64,000 bases of DNA from Cyprinodon diabolis (GCA_030533445.1 CM060064.1:7912879-7976878), one strand, 5' to 3'. Positions 9,891-23,832 are shown, numbered from the stretch's first letter. Notes: generated from the letters alone by a model not told the origin. Numbers and translations: made by a program.

Positions 9891-12666
9891 AATTACAGTC
9901 ATAGTAATGGATGTTATTTTAGCAGCATTAGGAACAACTTGCTTGCTTTCAGTCTTAGAAAAAAAAGTCAGTTTCTAGAATTAAGTTAAATGTTTATGTT
10001 GGTATTTATACAATGAGATTTTATGTGGAGAACCTCATACTGGTATGGGCCTAACCTCAGCCTTGAGACAATGGTGAGAAGATTATCCATCATTGCAGTA
10101 AAAAGTTCAATGCAGCAAATCTGCTTTAATTCTTCTTTGTTTTACCAAAAATGTCAAACCAGTAAATCTTGCCAGTAAAGTCCCAGAGCTAATCTGCTCC
10201 TGCGCTCTGAGTCGACAACACTAAAGCCATGTCTTTAGACAACGAGACAGATTAAAGGCCCTACCTACACAAAAAACCAAACAAACAAGGAAGTCTGCTG
10301 TACACGTGTGACACAGATCCGTAGGATTGAGTGTCTAAATGTGGCTGATAAACAGTCAGAATCTGCACTGCATTATCCGCACTAATACTGAACTCAGCCA
10401 TGGACGATGCAAACAGAACCGCTGTGTATTTTTAGCCTCCGATATGTCACTGCGGACCTGAGAACTGCTGCAGGACACTACAGATAAACAAGGCAGCTGT
10501 ACGGCTGGAACTATGTGTGGCACAGGCTTAGTGATGTGGGTTAGTTACACTGGCTGGTCCACAGGATGCTATAAATGGCAGAAAAGAGAGAAAATGGTTT
10601 TTAATTGTTTATTCTTTAAAAAAAATTAAAATAATAAAACTTAATGCACTTTATGTAGAAATTTTCACAACAGAAATCACAAAAACACAGGCAAACATAA
10701 TAAGCATATGTAATAATTGAAATGAAAGTAAAAAACAAACATTAATGGCATAATAAAATGCTACCAATAATCCAAAGCGGAGTCTTTATCTTGTTCATTC
10801 AAGATCTACGGCCTTTAGACTGGATAGGGGCAAACCATTTCAGAGCATGGATTTACAACCTCAAAGGTCCTCTTAACTTTAGTTTTTAATGGATTGTGGA
10901 ACGTTATCCACTCCCTCATCTGTCGACCTTCAAGTCCTGCTGAAATATTGCCATAAAGGCTGTGTGGTATATGATGCAGAAATATATTGAAGAGCAAGAA
11001 AAGAGCAAAGTGCAACTTTAAACCTGGTTCTGTATAAAAAAAAATATATATAGACTGATATTAAAGATGTAATGTAAATACAAGACTTTACTACTACTAC
11101 TTCTACTGTACTACTTCATTGTATCTCTTATACTATATCGGTTGGTTTTGTTATTCTTTTACATCTCTTTGCAGGTGATGAAGCAGACTGAAGAGGTTTC
11201 ATCATTGTCTCATCATTTTCTCCTTTTTCATGTTTTTCCTTTCCTGTTCTACTAACATTGCAGTGTCCATATAATATGTAATACTCCCTGCATAATTATA
11301 ATAAAGCTATTTATCTGCATAAATCAAGCGGAACACTTTGGCGATAGCCGTACTGCTCCACTTGTGAAAGTAAAATCTGTTGGGCTCTTTTTAGCATCAA
11401 GACAATGATTCCTATTGCCACATCGCCAGACAGGACATTGTTACAAAAAAGATGTAATGTAAGATAATCTGGAGCGGAGGTTTCCAAATTTATTGTGTTC
11501 TCACCCACAGAACAGTACTAGACTAATAAACTCATAACCGCAACTATTGGTTGGAATATAAAAACTTCAACGACTTTAAACAATTGGTATAATGGTACTA
11601 AAATAGCACCAGAATCCTGAGTCTTTAGTTTTGTCTTTTTCTAAGTGATGTTTTTATGTCTTTAAAGACAAAAAAATGCTCTATGAAGCTCATCTTTAAT
11701 ATTACTTCAATTCTTTCTTTTTTTTTTGCATTCAGTACCCCAATCTTATTGATTGACACCTGCAACTTTGGAAATCAGTAAACAAGAGCAGGTGTCGGGA
11801 TCCACCGAATCGTTGAGACGTCAAGCGCGGGGCCTGAGGTGCTTTTCACAATCATTGTGATGTAAGTCCTGAGGTATATGGAGAGCCAAAAATAACAAAT
11901 CAATATACCATGAAATAATGGTACATTTATGGTATTTATTGAATCAAAAATATACAGTGAGGTAAATAATTAAATGTTACTTTGAAAGTTTTAATAAAAC
12001 ATGATTATTTCACTTTTCACTTTAAATAAATAAAAAAGAGAATTGCATATATTTTCAGGCGTCAACAGTCAGTTGTATGTGTTATTTTGGGAGATACTGA
12101 TCTAAAAGACTGGGTCACTTTTTAGTAAAACTTTTGTTTTTTATCTAAAGAATTTAAAATACTCAAACATAAAAATATCCCAAACAAACATCAAAATGTT
12201 CAAATGTTTAGTCATACACAACCCGGTCTCATGAAACACAGAGAATATGATCTCATCTCTAAAGAATCACTTACTAAGAAAAAACAAAAAAAACATCAGT
12301 TAAAAAAATAATAAATCAATAATGTAACCCATAATCTAGATGAAAGTGGTTTTCTAATAAATTTAACACATAAATCTCAATAGTGTAACATACATTTATT
12401 CTATGCTCCGTTTTACCTCAATAGTTATTTCAGATCAAAAGAAAGCTAATTGATAAACAGATTCTAACTGTGTGTAATTAAATCTTTATAAGGATCCAGC
12501 TGTTTTCATGAAGGGCCCTGTTAGAAAACATGAATGAACAAACAGCATCTTGAAATGTTTTATATCATGCTTCTTTTTAAAGCCTTCCTAAATTACCTAT
12601 AAGCATATATGATGAGATCTAGGACACAAGAGTATTAGTTTTTCATGAAATATTTGTCATTTTTTG
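9891..12666. other. unassigned stretch, no gene recognised
   Basis: About 2.8 kb of AT-rich DNA with only short open frames (under 70 codons). There is a small CTA-rich tract at about 11088-11115. I see no mobile element boundary or RNA gene. Confidence 0.4.
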
Positions 12667-12830
12667 GTTGATGGGACAGGTGTTGTGAATGAAACGGTGC
12701 CCAGCTTGAAAGAGCTCCTGTGTGTCGCTGAATGTGTGCATTGATGACTGAAAGACATCTTCTGCCTCCATGTATCTGTTTAATACAGTGTGTTAAATTC
12801 ATGTTAATGTGGATTTAAAGACATTTCAAT
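12667..12830 (+). repeat. exon-like duplicated fragment, copy 1
   Basis: The 79 bp at 12667-12745 recur, inverted, at 55498-55576 with only three differences, all transitions. Read from the first base, the shared block is open for 25 codons, then stops at TGA. Two of the three differences fall in third positions and are silent in that frame. After a gap of about 50 bp, a second short match follows (TTCATGTTAATGTG, near 12798). The function is unknown: it could be a duplicated exon or part of a dispersed element. Confidence 0.6.
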
Positions 12831-15800
12831 TAGTGGAAATAATTGCAGAGGGGAATATAAAAAAAAGTCTAATCAACCAAAACTTTCGCGACCCCCATGC
12901 AGGTCAGTCACCGCTGGCCAGGCTAACTCTAACTTCTCTTCTGTGTGGCATTTTAACCACAATACCGCCACTTAAAAGAGAGAAAGCTGTTTTATTACAT
13001 TTCAAACACTAGCTTTCTCATTTTTTAATTGGTGGTTTCGTGAAGCTTATCTCAGTGGGAAATTAGTGCCTAACTATGTAGGAGCAGTGATAGCCATGCC
13101 TGTGCAGGGACTGACTGCAGTTCTACTGTAAGGTGCCTTGGTCAAGGTCAATGACCGGCGTACCTGACATGGAACAACCATAGCATGCATATTGCTTCAG
13201 GTTAACAGAATATGTTAATTAGGCTATGTATGCTTTGAAGAAAAAAAAAGGAAATTCACATCCGCCTTCTTTTTTTGTAAAGCTATACTACTTCTTATTC
13301 CTAGACACTAACCTGGCAGAATGAAGCAACAACTCTCCTTTGAATCAATTTCCCTCAACCCCCACCACATGGAGAACCTCCTGCACCACTGTGCTGTCAC
13401 CACTAATCCATCACCACAGATCTCCTACAAACTTCCTGAGCAAACAAACGTGATACCTCTGCTTCTGGACAGCAACTCACACGCTGCAGCCACACAATAG
13501 TACAACCTGTGATCCTGCATGTCTTCTCCAGTGTGCTGTCCAGGTTCCTGCACAGACATGAGCTGGATAAAATATCATTAAATGCATGCAGCTGAAGCCA
13601 TGGTGAACACTAAGTAAACAGCTCTGTTGTAAAAGAACAAGTACCACTTCAATAAATCTGCTGCATTTTGAGACAAAAATAGAAAAAATAAAGTGCCGCA
13701 AACAAATTTAGCCATGAAGGTATGAGATCAGCTTCAGTGTGAAATCTAATAAAGACAAGGATAGCAGGTGGCTGCTATATTACTGCTGCATTTCCATTAG
13801 CAGAGAGCTGCTTTACCAACCTGGGCAAGTTCATTACATAACAGAGGAATCCTTAGCAGCTGTCTGCTTTATGCTCTCATACAGTAATAGTAAGGATTAT
13901 TGGGAATACCACGGATATTTACAGCAAGTCTGGAGGATCGTTGGAAGTTCCTCCACCCACATACAGAGCAGAAGCACCATACTGTTCTTTAATCTGCTAA
14001 GGATCCTAAGGGAACTGAATGCAAACTAAAGTTCTACGCAGGTGGTCAAAAAATCCCAGAGATTTTAATCTCACTGAGAATCTTTAGTCTTCTTTAAAAA
14101 AAGCAGATGGACAACTAGAAGTATAGCAATAACAGGATTAACAAGATCCGGGCCTGGAAAGTTAGATTCAGTTTTTTAGATACGAACAAATATTGATAAA
14201 TATGCATATTTTACAAAGAAAAGCATAAAATCTTCAGGTCGATTAGTTTATCAATGAAACATAGAAGTAGAAGGACTTGCATAGAACGTATATTTATATG
14301 TCCATTTCTTTTATAGCTAGTGCTCTAATAAAATCCTTCTACTTATGATAAACAATAACAAATATCTGCTTTGTGGAGGATAAACAACAATCTAGAGATG
14401 GGTCCATATTTTGGGCTGATATTAGCATTTTTTTGTATTTTTTCTTGCATCTGGATCGGCCAATAGATGGACGCATCTGCTGATTCATTAGTGCATTCAG
14501 CAGCCATGCTTTACCATCAGAGGAAACACATGTATCGCTGCTCCTCTGTTTGCTATCCTTTAATAATACATGTTTCATTTTTGTTTCATCTAATACAGTT
14601 CTTGCATTGTGTCATTTTTATTGTGTGAAGGGAGGAAGAAAAATCTGAATTTCCAAAATCAGTCCTAAATAATCTGAAGAGGAGGGAGGGACAATAAATC
14701 CATATCGATATTTAAGATAAATAATTATATTCAGCAACAGTGATATAACTTATATACATTTACTATATTTCAAAATACATTTCAGTCTATTGTTTTTCAA
14801 TGACAAAAGTTCCAGGATTCATGTATATTTATGTGTTCTGTTTTTTTTTTAAGCTATATTTCTCATTTTAAGCTAATACTAGGGTGAAAATCTACCCATC
14901 CAGCGTTGATTTGATAACTCCAGTCCCACCAGTTGATATAAGGGATTGGTAAAACTGTTATCAAAATACATAATTAAAAAATAAATTAATAAAAAACTGT
15001 ATCGGTAGATTTCTCCTGAAAAGAGTCCAACAGGAGGCCAAGAGAGAAACTGTAACTTACAATCTATGGAAAATGGATTTCTGCAGCTTATATAAGCAAA
15101 TCAGCAGGATATTTGTCACAGTGAAATGTTTTCAGACACATCTGAAGGCCTAAGGGTGCTCGTACAAGCAGCATATTTCTGCCCTTGGGTTTAATGATAA
15201 TCACAACTGACAGAGAATAATGCAGAGGCCACAAAGACATGGGATTTTAGAAGGTGTGAGCCTCTCTGCATCTCAAACCACAAACATGCCAGGGTAAAAC
15301 ACAGCACCGTGTGGCTCAGTCCTTATTCATTTATGTATAAATATTCACATAAAGAACCCAGTTGCCGCATAATTCAGTGATATCAGCTCCCATTCTGTTC
15401 AATAAAATATGCATCATATCTTAAACTCAGCTGTCTGTTTCTCACTGTACACACCGGGCCAGGAAACTTTTACTGACACAATACAAGCAAATACGTACAG
15501 ATAAAACACAAACTTTAGGAATATTTTTCAACAGGCATCATGAAGTATTCTAAATCAGTGATTATGAGATGAACCAAAATATAAATCAAATAAATGCAGT
15601 TCATCATGTGTTACTAGGTTACAAAAAAACTCAAAAACAGTCTTAAGTTGTGACAGAGACGCGAGTACTCAGATTATGGTAGCATGGTGTTTAACATAAA
15701 CCAGTAGCAGCACAAGCGGTAGCGCGGTGATGCCAGTTTCTTTCAGCACTCCTAAACTTGGCAGGTAGTGGTCTAGCGCCCCTAGTGGTTAAATATTACA

Positions 15801-15874
15801 GTGTTCCTCTAAGAGAGTGTTCCTAGTGTCAGCACAGTACCCAATCTAGTAGTTCTACCTTAAAGTCTTAGGGA
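12831..15874. other. unassigned stretch, no gene recognised
   Basis: About 3 kb without a recognised gene. The open frames at 13739-14029, 13477-13701 and 14339-14578 are 96 codons or shorter and have no recognisable motif. No clear repeat is seen by eye. Confidence 0.4.
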
Positions 15875-16250
15875 AGATTGGTCGATTATCAAGGGGGCGA
15901 CCAGACGTCCATCCCCGTGAACACTGGGACGGAACTTAATGGTAAAGGAAATTATTCTGATTTCTTATTTCAACCGTTGCGTATATTAGCTGCGACATAT
16001 GAATCAAGATGCTATGACCTCAAAAAATGTGATTGACAGATGACCGTTGATATATGATCCTCGAAATTTAGGTGTTCAGGCTGACGTATAACTAACTGGC
16101 CTGCATAAGATAAAACGAAACAGATTTTTTTTGTATTTAATAGAAATTTTCTATCCTTTTGAGACAATAACATCTGATAAAGAGTATATTTATATACATG
16201 TTTAAGCCAGAAGGATTTCACATTTAAATATGACTTCTGGACGACTTTTA
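15875..16250 (+). repeat. interspersed repeat, internally deleted copy
   Basis: It matches both blocks of 9086-9890. The TATCAAGGGGG word is followed within 10 bp by GACGTCCATCCCCGTGAACA, so roughly 430 bp present in the long copy are absent here. The remaining 345 bp align with scattered substitutions and small indels. No coding part remains. Confidence 0.65.
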
Positions 16251-16435
16251 AAAGCATGTATAAAATAACCATAGCGACTAGGGAGTACTACAGCTACAGA
16301 CCGGCCCCTAAAGCTACATTAAACCGGTCTGTTGCACAAAAAAATGATTGGTAGTCACTGGCTTGGGGCACGTTGATCATTTATTTGTGGATCCTAAACT
16401 TAGGGCTCCTCCTGTATGCCTCCAACATGTAATGT

Positions 16436-16900
16436 TCATCTATGGAGTACATTTTGTACGATTATTGCATTTTGTAAATGGAAATTTGAATGGAAATTGT
16501 AATCCGAAAAATGAACCTTTGAAAACCTCCCATAAAAAAAAAGGTTTAACGAATAACCTAGCTCTTTCCTTAAATTTTATTCTTAAATTTTCTTTATAAA
16601 AATTTATATTTTTTAAACTTAACGTTTTCAAATATGGCAAAAAAGATATATTCTAAAATGTTACTTTCAAATTTTAGTTTCCCCAGATTGAGTTTTATGA
16701 ATTACACTCTTTACAATTACATTCTCTTTACTTCAAGTCAAATTTACACCTCTCTCATAATGCTACAAAATGCTATTGTTAACATCCATGCAAACCAATA
16801 TAAAAGATGCATCATCGCTCCTCACTCCAGAGGAAAGCCTATTTTTCCAAATATCCAACAACAAAACATCTTTGCTTGCACAATAATGGAATAAAACTCA
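16436..16900 (+). repeat. foldback-type repeat, copy 1
   Basis: TTTGTAAATGGAAATTTGAATG (around 16465-16490) and the GATTGAGTTTTATGAATTACA block (around 16686-16706) both have counterparts in 20470-21066 in the same order. It is non-coding and its boundaries are approximate. Confidence 0.45.
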
Positions 16901-18149
16901 CTCCATATTTATCCAGCAGTGGACTACAAGCTGAATGGACACAAACATCTAAGACGCACTCCTAGTAGCCAAAAACTCTAGATCAGATCAGATCCACGTA
17001 AGCCCTTCAATCAACCATCAGAACATGACATTCCTACAGTAAGTTCTATCAACATTGGCTTGATGAACAGAAGCAGTAGAGAAATCAGTTCCCTGTTTCA
17101 CTCTCAGCTCTCTTGGTCCGTCAGTCATTCAGTCTAACTGGGCCACTGGATTTCTGCCTGCTCTTTAGCACCAACCCACTTCTTCCCCCGATTAAAGGGA
17201 CAGGTGTGCAGATTAGAATCACGTCCTGGAGTGCTCTTTTCACTCACTCTGCTAAGGCCACAATCAACCTGTGAGTGAGCGTTGATGCAGATAGAGAACT
17301 ACTTATCCCACAACAAGGGAACAAGGTCCCTAAGAGAACATGAAGACCCTGATCCTATAAGGTGGCCCCTCCAGGGATCAAAGGAAAATGGCCGATCTGC
17401 CTTCAGGTTTAAGAACGCCATCGGAAACCTTCAGCCTCGCCTTCAACTTTGAGGTGAAGTTGGTCAAGGCTGCACTACTTCAAACAGCTTCAGAAAAATA
17501 TGACAGCTCCTCATGTTTACTGTTCGCTGATATTTTAGAGAGAAAAAGGACACTTAGGATCCTGTTAAATCTACATTGTTTCAGTTTTCATCAATGTGCA
17601 TAGCATCATCATTAATGCCGGCACGCTCTGCTGAAGAAAAGAAACTGAAATGTTGAAATAAAGGTGATAAGAGCTGCTTTAGGTGGTTCCTTTGATGTGT
17701 CCATGAACTGAAAACCGATGTGAGAATTAGATTTGTATTGAGGGTCCATGCCTAAATGTGACACTGCAATGCAAATAAATGTTAACTCAAAGGAATGAAG
17801 AGTGCTTCTTTAGTTATTATTGGAGAGGAAAGCAGGACGTTGGCAGGAAAGCTTATTATTGGCCTCATTTTTGAATTTTGTTTTTTGGGGGGGTAGGGGT
17901 TGTATCAAACACTTTAGGCTTTGTTTTGTTTTTTTCTCGGGGGTACTTAAGTCAGTGGATATGGACCTGCTCATTGCATAATTTGCTGGGGCCCATACTC
18001 TTTAAAAAAAAATGTAGAGGAAGACTAGAAGAAAGGGGGGCAGGAGGATGGAGGAAAAAAAGATGGAGCAGGGAATAGTTAAAAGTGAGAGGGAGAATGT
18101 GAAAAATGGTACAGGAATAAAGGGGTGAAAAGCACTGATGTTTAGAAAA
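16901..18149. other. unassigned stretch, no gene recognised
   Basis: About 1.2 kb. The 71-codon frame at 17388-17603 is not recognised. A G-run (GGGGGGGTAGGGG) lies near 17887. Confidence 0.35.
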
Positions 18150-19380
18150 TGCTATTTATGTGCATCTGATAATAGTTTTGTCTGTTTTATTCTTCCTTTG
18201 TATTTTTTCATCCTCTTTATTTCTTCAACGCTATTTATTACTGCCTGTGGTTTTTACATTTCTGCCTCATTATGCAAATAAGGAGGGGGTCTGTCTTAGA
18301 GCAGGCATCCCCAACCCTGGTCCTCAAGGCCCGCTGTCCTGCAATTTTTAGAGGTTTCCCTGTTTTAGCACAGCTGATTATAATGATTGCAGTAGACCAA
18401 AAGCCTGTTAATCAGCTTTCAATTAAAATCAGCTGTGCTGGAGCAAGGAAACCTCTAAAACCTGCAGGACAGGGGGCCTTGAGGACCGAGGTTGGGGATG
18501 CCTGTCTTAGAAGGTTAACTTCTGCCCATTGGTTGGTTAGCATTTTACTGTATCGGTCGAATCTACAGGAGGAGAGGAGAGTCTGAAGTCAGTGGCCGTT
18601 TCATGATTCACAAGAAATAAGTACGGACTTGTGTCCTCGCCAAATATGTTCTTGAGAAGAACACAGGATAGTCTGGCCTTTGGGAGAACGGGAGCACGCA
18701 GCATTAATATGGGTCTATTGGAACAGAAGCGTACTGATGACATCACCACACGTTCAGCTGCATTTAATTCCTGTTATTAATAGTCTCTAGATAATAAGAA
18801 ATTATGACTTTTTTCATCTATTGGCGGAATAATAATGAACACAGTCAGATAAACACAAATCAAATGAACATTTTGCTAAATAAAACATAAAAATCTCCAT
18901 CATAGCCAGCGGTCCTTCACACACGGCTATGCAGAGAGAGGGCTGCTGCAGACGGGCTAATGTTAGCCCCGGCTGCTGTTACCTTCAGAGGTCTGCTGGT
19001 CGCCGCGGTCCTCAACCTCGGAAAATGTTTTTAAAAATTACTCATAAAATCAGTAAATGGGCCATATCGTGATGCTTAAAAGTATAATGTTGTCGCCTAA
19101 AATGATCTCAAAATGTACTTTTATTGAACAACAGCAACAGAAAAGAGAACTTTAACTTAATACTCTGAGCTCTGTGAGTTAAGAAGATGGACCGCCAACC
19201 AATGAGCAGAAGTTAACCCTCTAAGACACACCCCTCCTCATTTGCATAAAGAGGCAGAAAAATGAAAGAAATGTAAAAACAACAGGCAGAAATAAATAGC
19301 ATGGAAGAAATAAATAGGGTAAGAAATACAAAGGAAGAATAAAACAGACAAAAATATTATAACATGCACATAAATAAATA
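18150..19380. mobile_element. long-inverted-repeat element carrying a nested MITE
   Basis: The left arm is about 18150-18545 (minus the nested 203 bp) and the right arm about 19195-19378. They are inverted copies, sharing TTTTGTCTGTTTTATTCTTC, the TATGCAAAT-AGGAGGGG region and GGTTAACTTCTGC-CATTGG. The central 650 bp recurs, inverted, at about 39998-40620, which confirms a dispersed family. No transposase is seen. Ends and superfamily are not resolved. Confidence 0.65.
18302..18504. mobile_element. hAT-like MITE, 203 bp
   Basis: The ends CAGGCATCCCCAACC and GGTTGGGGATGCCTG are exact inverted complements, and the similarity continues for about 75 bp inward. The flanking 8-bp words are TCTTAGAG (18294-18301) and TCTTAGAA (18505-18512), one mismatch apart, consistent with a hAT-type duplication. 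It lies inside the left arm of the larger palindromic element. The uninterrupted right arm of that element shows the site without it. Confidence 0.8.
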
Positions 19381-20469
19381 CTTAAAAAAATAAGTAATAC
19401 ATAAATTAAGTTGAAAATTATAAAACGGACAATAAATAAATAAGGTAATTATTACAAAGGTGAATAAATAAAGAAGCTAATTAAAAGAGATTCATACCTT
19501 TATATTATTTATTTTCTACCTACATTTATTAGTTTATGTATTTTTGGGGGCAATTAATTGTATGCTTATTTATTTATTGAACATTTATTTATTTATGTAT
19601 TTATGTTTAGATATGACAGAGTGGTTCCATACAAAGGTACATAAGTTAATGTTTAATAAAAACAATTTTTGAAAGTGAAACAGACGGACGTCATCCCAAA
19701 TCTATTGGTTCTTTTAGACGTTGCTTTGGTCGAACTTTGAATCCAGGATCATCTATTAAAGTTAACTAAAAGTGGAGTTTACCTGCATTTTTCGGGTTTG
19801 AAAAAGACTTAAAACTTGACATTAAGGCTTTAAAACAAGTTAAATCTGATGTGGAAGACATGAGATAAAGAAAAGGATAAAATCCTGCAGGGACCATGGA
19901 CACAGATCTACAGAAAACACCTACCCAGCCACTATCCCCACCTTTAAGGTCACCTGTCATGAGGAGTTCATGGGATTTTTTATCGCTTGAATGGAAAAAT
20001 GTCAAAAGAAAAACAAAAACAATCAAATTTCTTATTAGGAAATCAGATTAAATGTGTACATGCTTGTATCTAGCTGCTCCTTCTGTTTCCAGAACAGCTA
20101 AAACGGGGTTTAAAGTGTCATTATGACTCATTCAGACAAAGTGAAGCTGATCTGTTGCCATTTCTTGTGGACCATTACGCTTTAGTTTCCCCACAATCGC
20201 CCAAACACTGCACCATCTGTGAGCACTGAGTGCTGGAAGCAAGATGTCCACACCAGCAGAGCTCAGCCCCCATATGACCTCAGATCCACCAGCTGAACCG
20301 GTTCTGCTCAGATTTTACAGCCAAACATCATATTCATTTACTTTATAAATCCTTAGGAAATTAGTGATGTCATGTTTTTAGTCAGTGATGCCAGGAACTC
20401 TGTGTTCTGGACGGTAGCTTACAGCTACTGTAATAAATCTATTGAAACATAAGCTGTGGTTAGGATGTC
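19381..20469. other. unassigned AT-rich stretch
   Basis: TTTATTTATG-type words dominate 19380-19610. Nothing coding is recognised up to 20469. Confidence 0.35.
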
Positions 20470-21066
20470 GTCTACAGAGTGAATTTTGTCATTTACCTTT
20501 TATTGTTTTAAATGGAAATTTGAATTTATATTACTTTTTTTTTTTTAGCTTGGCGTAAATCCTTTACTGTGAATTGTTTTACTGTTTTACTGTTAATTGT
20601 CTAACCCTTTTTCCTTCTAATTTTTGTTTTTCCGATTGAGTTTTACAAATTGCATTCTTTTCAAATTGCTTTTCCTTCTAGGGGCGGGTTTTCATCTGAA
20701 GAGAGGAGTAAAGGTGCATCGGCACTGTTCTGCACAAATGATGGCAATATTTTTATTCCTTAATGTGTGTGAGCGTTGGAAATGGGCTTGATGTGTAGAG
20801 AATGTGATTTGTTAAACACAATTTGACAAGAATGCAATTCATAAAACTGAATGTGGAAAACAGAAATGATATAAAACAAAGAATGAGAAACATTTTATAT
20901 CTATCAAAAACATTTTCTATTTGAAAAAAAAAATCATAAAATATTAGAAAACAGCAAAGATAATCTCAAAAGCCTTTTTTGATTAAAAGATTTAATTTCT
21001 GCATTCTGTATTCTTTTTCAAAATTTTATTTAAAAAAACTTTTTTTATCCATAGTTCACTCCATAG
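20470..21066. repeat. foldback-type repeat, copy 2
   Basis: The left end CTACAGAGTGAATTTTG and the right end TAGTTCACTCCATAG are imperfect inverted complements. Internally, TTTTTCCGATTGAGTTTTAC and AATTGCATTC are inverted as GAATGCAATTCATAAAACTG. Copy 1 lies at 16436-16900. It is non-coding. Confidence 0.5.
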
Positions 21067-21955
21067 TCGTCGATGCGGGCTATTCTAGTTTTCCAAGTGC
21101 AGAAAGGCCTTGGACACTTTTGCAGAGAAAAAGCAAAGTTTAATCAGACGCCTATGGTGTGCATCTGGAGAGGCTTTCCCGTTTTTGCTTTTTTTGTCCT
21201 TTCTTTTTTAATTTTTTTTAATTTTTTTATTACAGTGACAGATGTGATGGAGCGAGTGGCTCGGCTTTATTGGGTTTGACGCCTGGCAGACAAAAGTAAA
21301 CCTCAAATCGACAACAATGCAGTCAGTTCACGAGGATTATGACCCGGAAATAAAAGATGGTCCTCTATACCTTTAAGCCACCAGTCGGTCACTAAACTAA
21401 AATAACGACTAAAACAGAATATTCCTTTTCTTTTTATTTCAAGTAGAGGATGTAGTTCCTTGTTTTATATTCGTATCTATTTTGATCTCCATACATTGTA
21501 TCAAATACAGCTATTCCTTCTGGATTTAGTAATTCCACATGCCTCTAAAACAGCTTTCCCTTTCTTCTTTTTACATTCATTTCACCTGACAATAAAGACA
21601 AGTGAATATATGCACATCCACACATATGCAAACATGTATATACATACTCTAACATATAGGTTTTGACAGGTGGAGGTTCTGTTCTCTTGTATAGGGAGTT
21701 TCAGTGATACCTCTTTCAAACTGTCCGAAATACCTGTTTAGACCCGGGAACAATCGGCTGTTAGTGGCCAAATGGTGATTGTTGGCAGGTCGATCCATGT
21801 TTGAAAACCCGGGTTAACGAGCTATTTTCAGTGGTAAAAGAGGCTTCAGTTAAACCTAGTATACATGGCATATATGTACTCATGTTTTTTTCTTTTGAAA
21901 AGACCAGAAAGGCGGACATTTTTAGGTATTTCCCAGGTAACACGGCAAGGTAATG
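21067..21955. other. unassigned
   Basis: No gene is recognised. The frames at 21073-21279 and 21460-21666 are hydrophobic but AT-driven and without motifs. Confidence 0.35.
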
Positions 21956-22236
21956 AATTTAGTTCAGTTCGGTTTATTTCTATAGCACCAACTCACAACA
22001 CATGTCATCTCAAGGCACTTTACAGTTCACCAGATCATCCAGTAAAATTGATTCAAAGTTTTCTATCTAAGGAAAACCAGATGATTGCATCGACTCATTC
22101 ACTGGAAGGCAATCCCTCACACTAAGCATGCTTGTAGCGACAGTGGAGAGGAAAAACCCCCTTTTAACAGGAACAAATCCAGCAGAACCAGGCTCAGTGT
22201 GAGCAGCCATCTGCCGAGGCCGACTGGGGCTCAAGG
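21956..22236 (+). repeat. dispersed repeat family R3, copy 1
   Basis: It shares long blocks with 29688-30535 and 42816-43172: TCAAGGCACTTTACA, TTGATTCAAAGTTTTCTAT, GACAGTGGAGAGGAAAAAC and CAGAACCAGGCTCAGTGTGA. This is a common kind of fish repeat. No reading frame is conserved between copies, so it is treated as non-coding. The class is unknown. Confidence 0.75.
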
Positions 22237-23832
22237 TGATGTCTCTGTGTTGTCAGATTTTATTTTATTCCAGTTTTCTCTGTGCTCTGCAGCTCAGGTG
22301 TCTACAGTGCTGTGAATTACACATTTAGCTAAAGCCTTGACGAGCTAGAATCATTGGGTTAGTGTTTTACTCCATTGTTAAATGAAAAAAGGACCTTTTT
22401 CTTCCCGTCTTTACTGTTTTCCATCATTTTTCTTCCTTCTCAGTGAAAATATTTATTTATGAGAATAAGGAATCTTATTTTTGTTTGTATCCTGTGCTCC
22501 ATTTGTCCCTGCTTCCATAAAAAAAGAAATAGACACACCTGACCACAGAGGAGATAGAGCTAGATTCTTCCTTTTGGATTACAGTAAAAGAGTGGATATA
22601 GCAGACAGTCAAATCAAACATTCCCATTATCACTGATTGCTTTACAGTATTTAACGTTTTGCTAACATTTGACCACAGTAGCGTTTAAATAAATGTTTCC
22701 ATTTACATCTTTGCTCCAAGCTGTTGCTGAGGCCACGCTGATGCTTTCTGACTATTTAACCAGACACCTCTAGTTTTGTATCATTCAATGGCAGAGAGAG
22801 AAAATGTGTCTGAAGCTGTGGCTTGCTTTGAACGGCCGTCAAACCAGCGTAATGCTGGTTCCATCATCTGGAGCTAAAATCAGTGCAGTTTACGCTGTTG
22901 TCACCGGCAACAGATCGAAGCAGCTCTTTGATGTGTGCTTTTAAACCTGAACAGTTTCCTCTAAAAAGAAAACGAACAATCCAGTCTCTTCATGCTGCAG
23001 TTTAAGGAGGGAATGCCAATACTGACGACAGAGTTTATAGAAAGAAAAGACCTTTCTCCTCCTCAGTTCTCTGCAACCTTTAGTCTAATCGATTGGGAGC
23101 ATTTTCCTAATGAATCAGAAAGTTTTAGTCTCAACAAAAGACTAAAGAATTGACTTCTGCGATGACGGAAGTTTCCATAAAAGCTTCAAAAGTCCAACCA
23201 AAAAAAAGGGCTGCTTTAATTTCTTTGATGGAGAATTTAAAATGCAGCAGAAAAGCTTTCCCCACCAGGACTGCTCTCCAGCAGTCTACATTTGAAAAGC
23301 AAAATGGACAATTAAGCTCCCCCCTCCCAGTACACCGCTAAACATACCGCTTAACATTCAGCTAGTTTAACATGGAGGGAAACATAACTGGGAGGTTCTA
23401 TTGACTCTGGTGCAGAGAAGATAACAGCCTTAAGGCCTTAAACTGCTTTACTTAAGCAGGGACCTGTACCATTACAGTCAGGGACAAGTGGTAGGTTTTA
23501 CTTAACAAGGAGCTGCTTCTGCATAACGTGCAACCGGATTGGACGTAAAACCAATCCAGGGAGGGATGGAGCCATCAAGGCTAGAAATACAGCGTTAGGA
23601 ATGAAGACAAAATATTCAGGAGGGAAAACTGATCCAGATCGTAGAAACGGAAATAGTTTGGTACCGCTTTGATCCACAGACCAAATCAAACGGCTGAGTT
23701 TCCTCTGCAGGGTGCGGAGGCCATGTTCTCCAGAGTCCTACTCATGTCCTGATAATTTGACTCAGGTGTTTGGAAGCAGAGAAGCGTCTAAAAAATGGTG
23801 CAGAATTAAGCAGAGAAGCCGACTGGCAGAGA
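22237..23832. other. unassigned stretch, no gene recognised
   Basis: About 1.6 kb with no recognised gene or repeat. Open frames are 63 codons or shorter. Confidence 0.35.
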
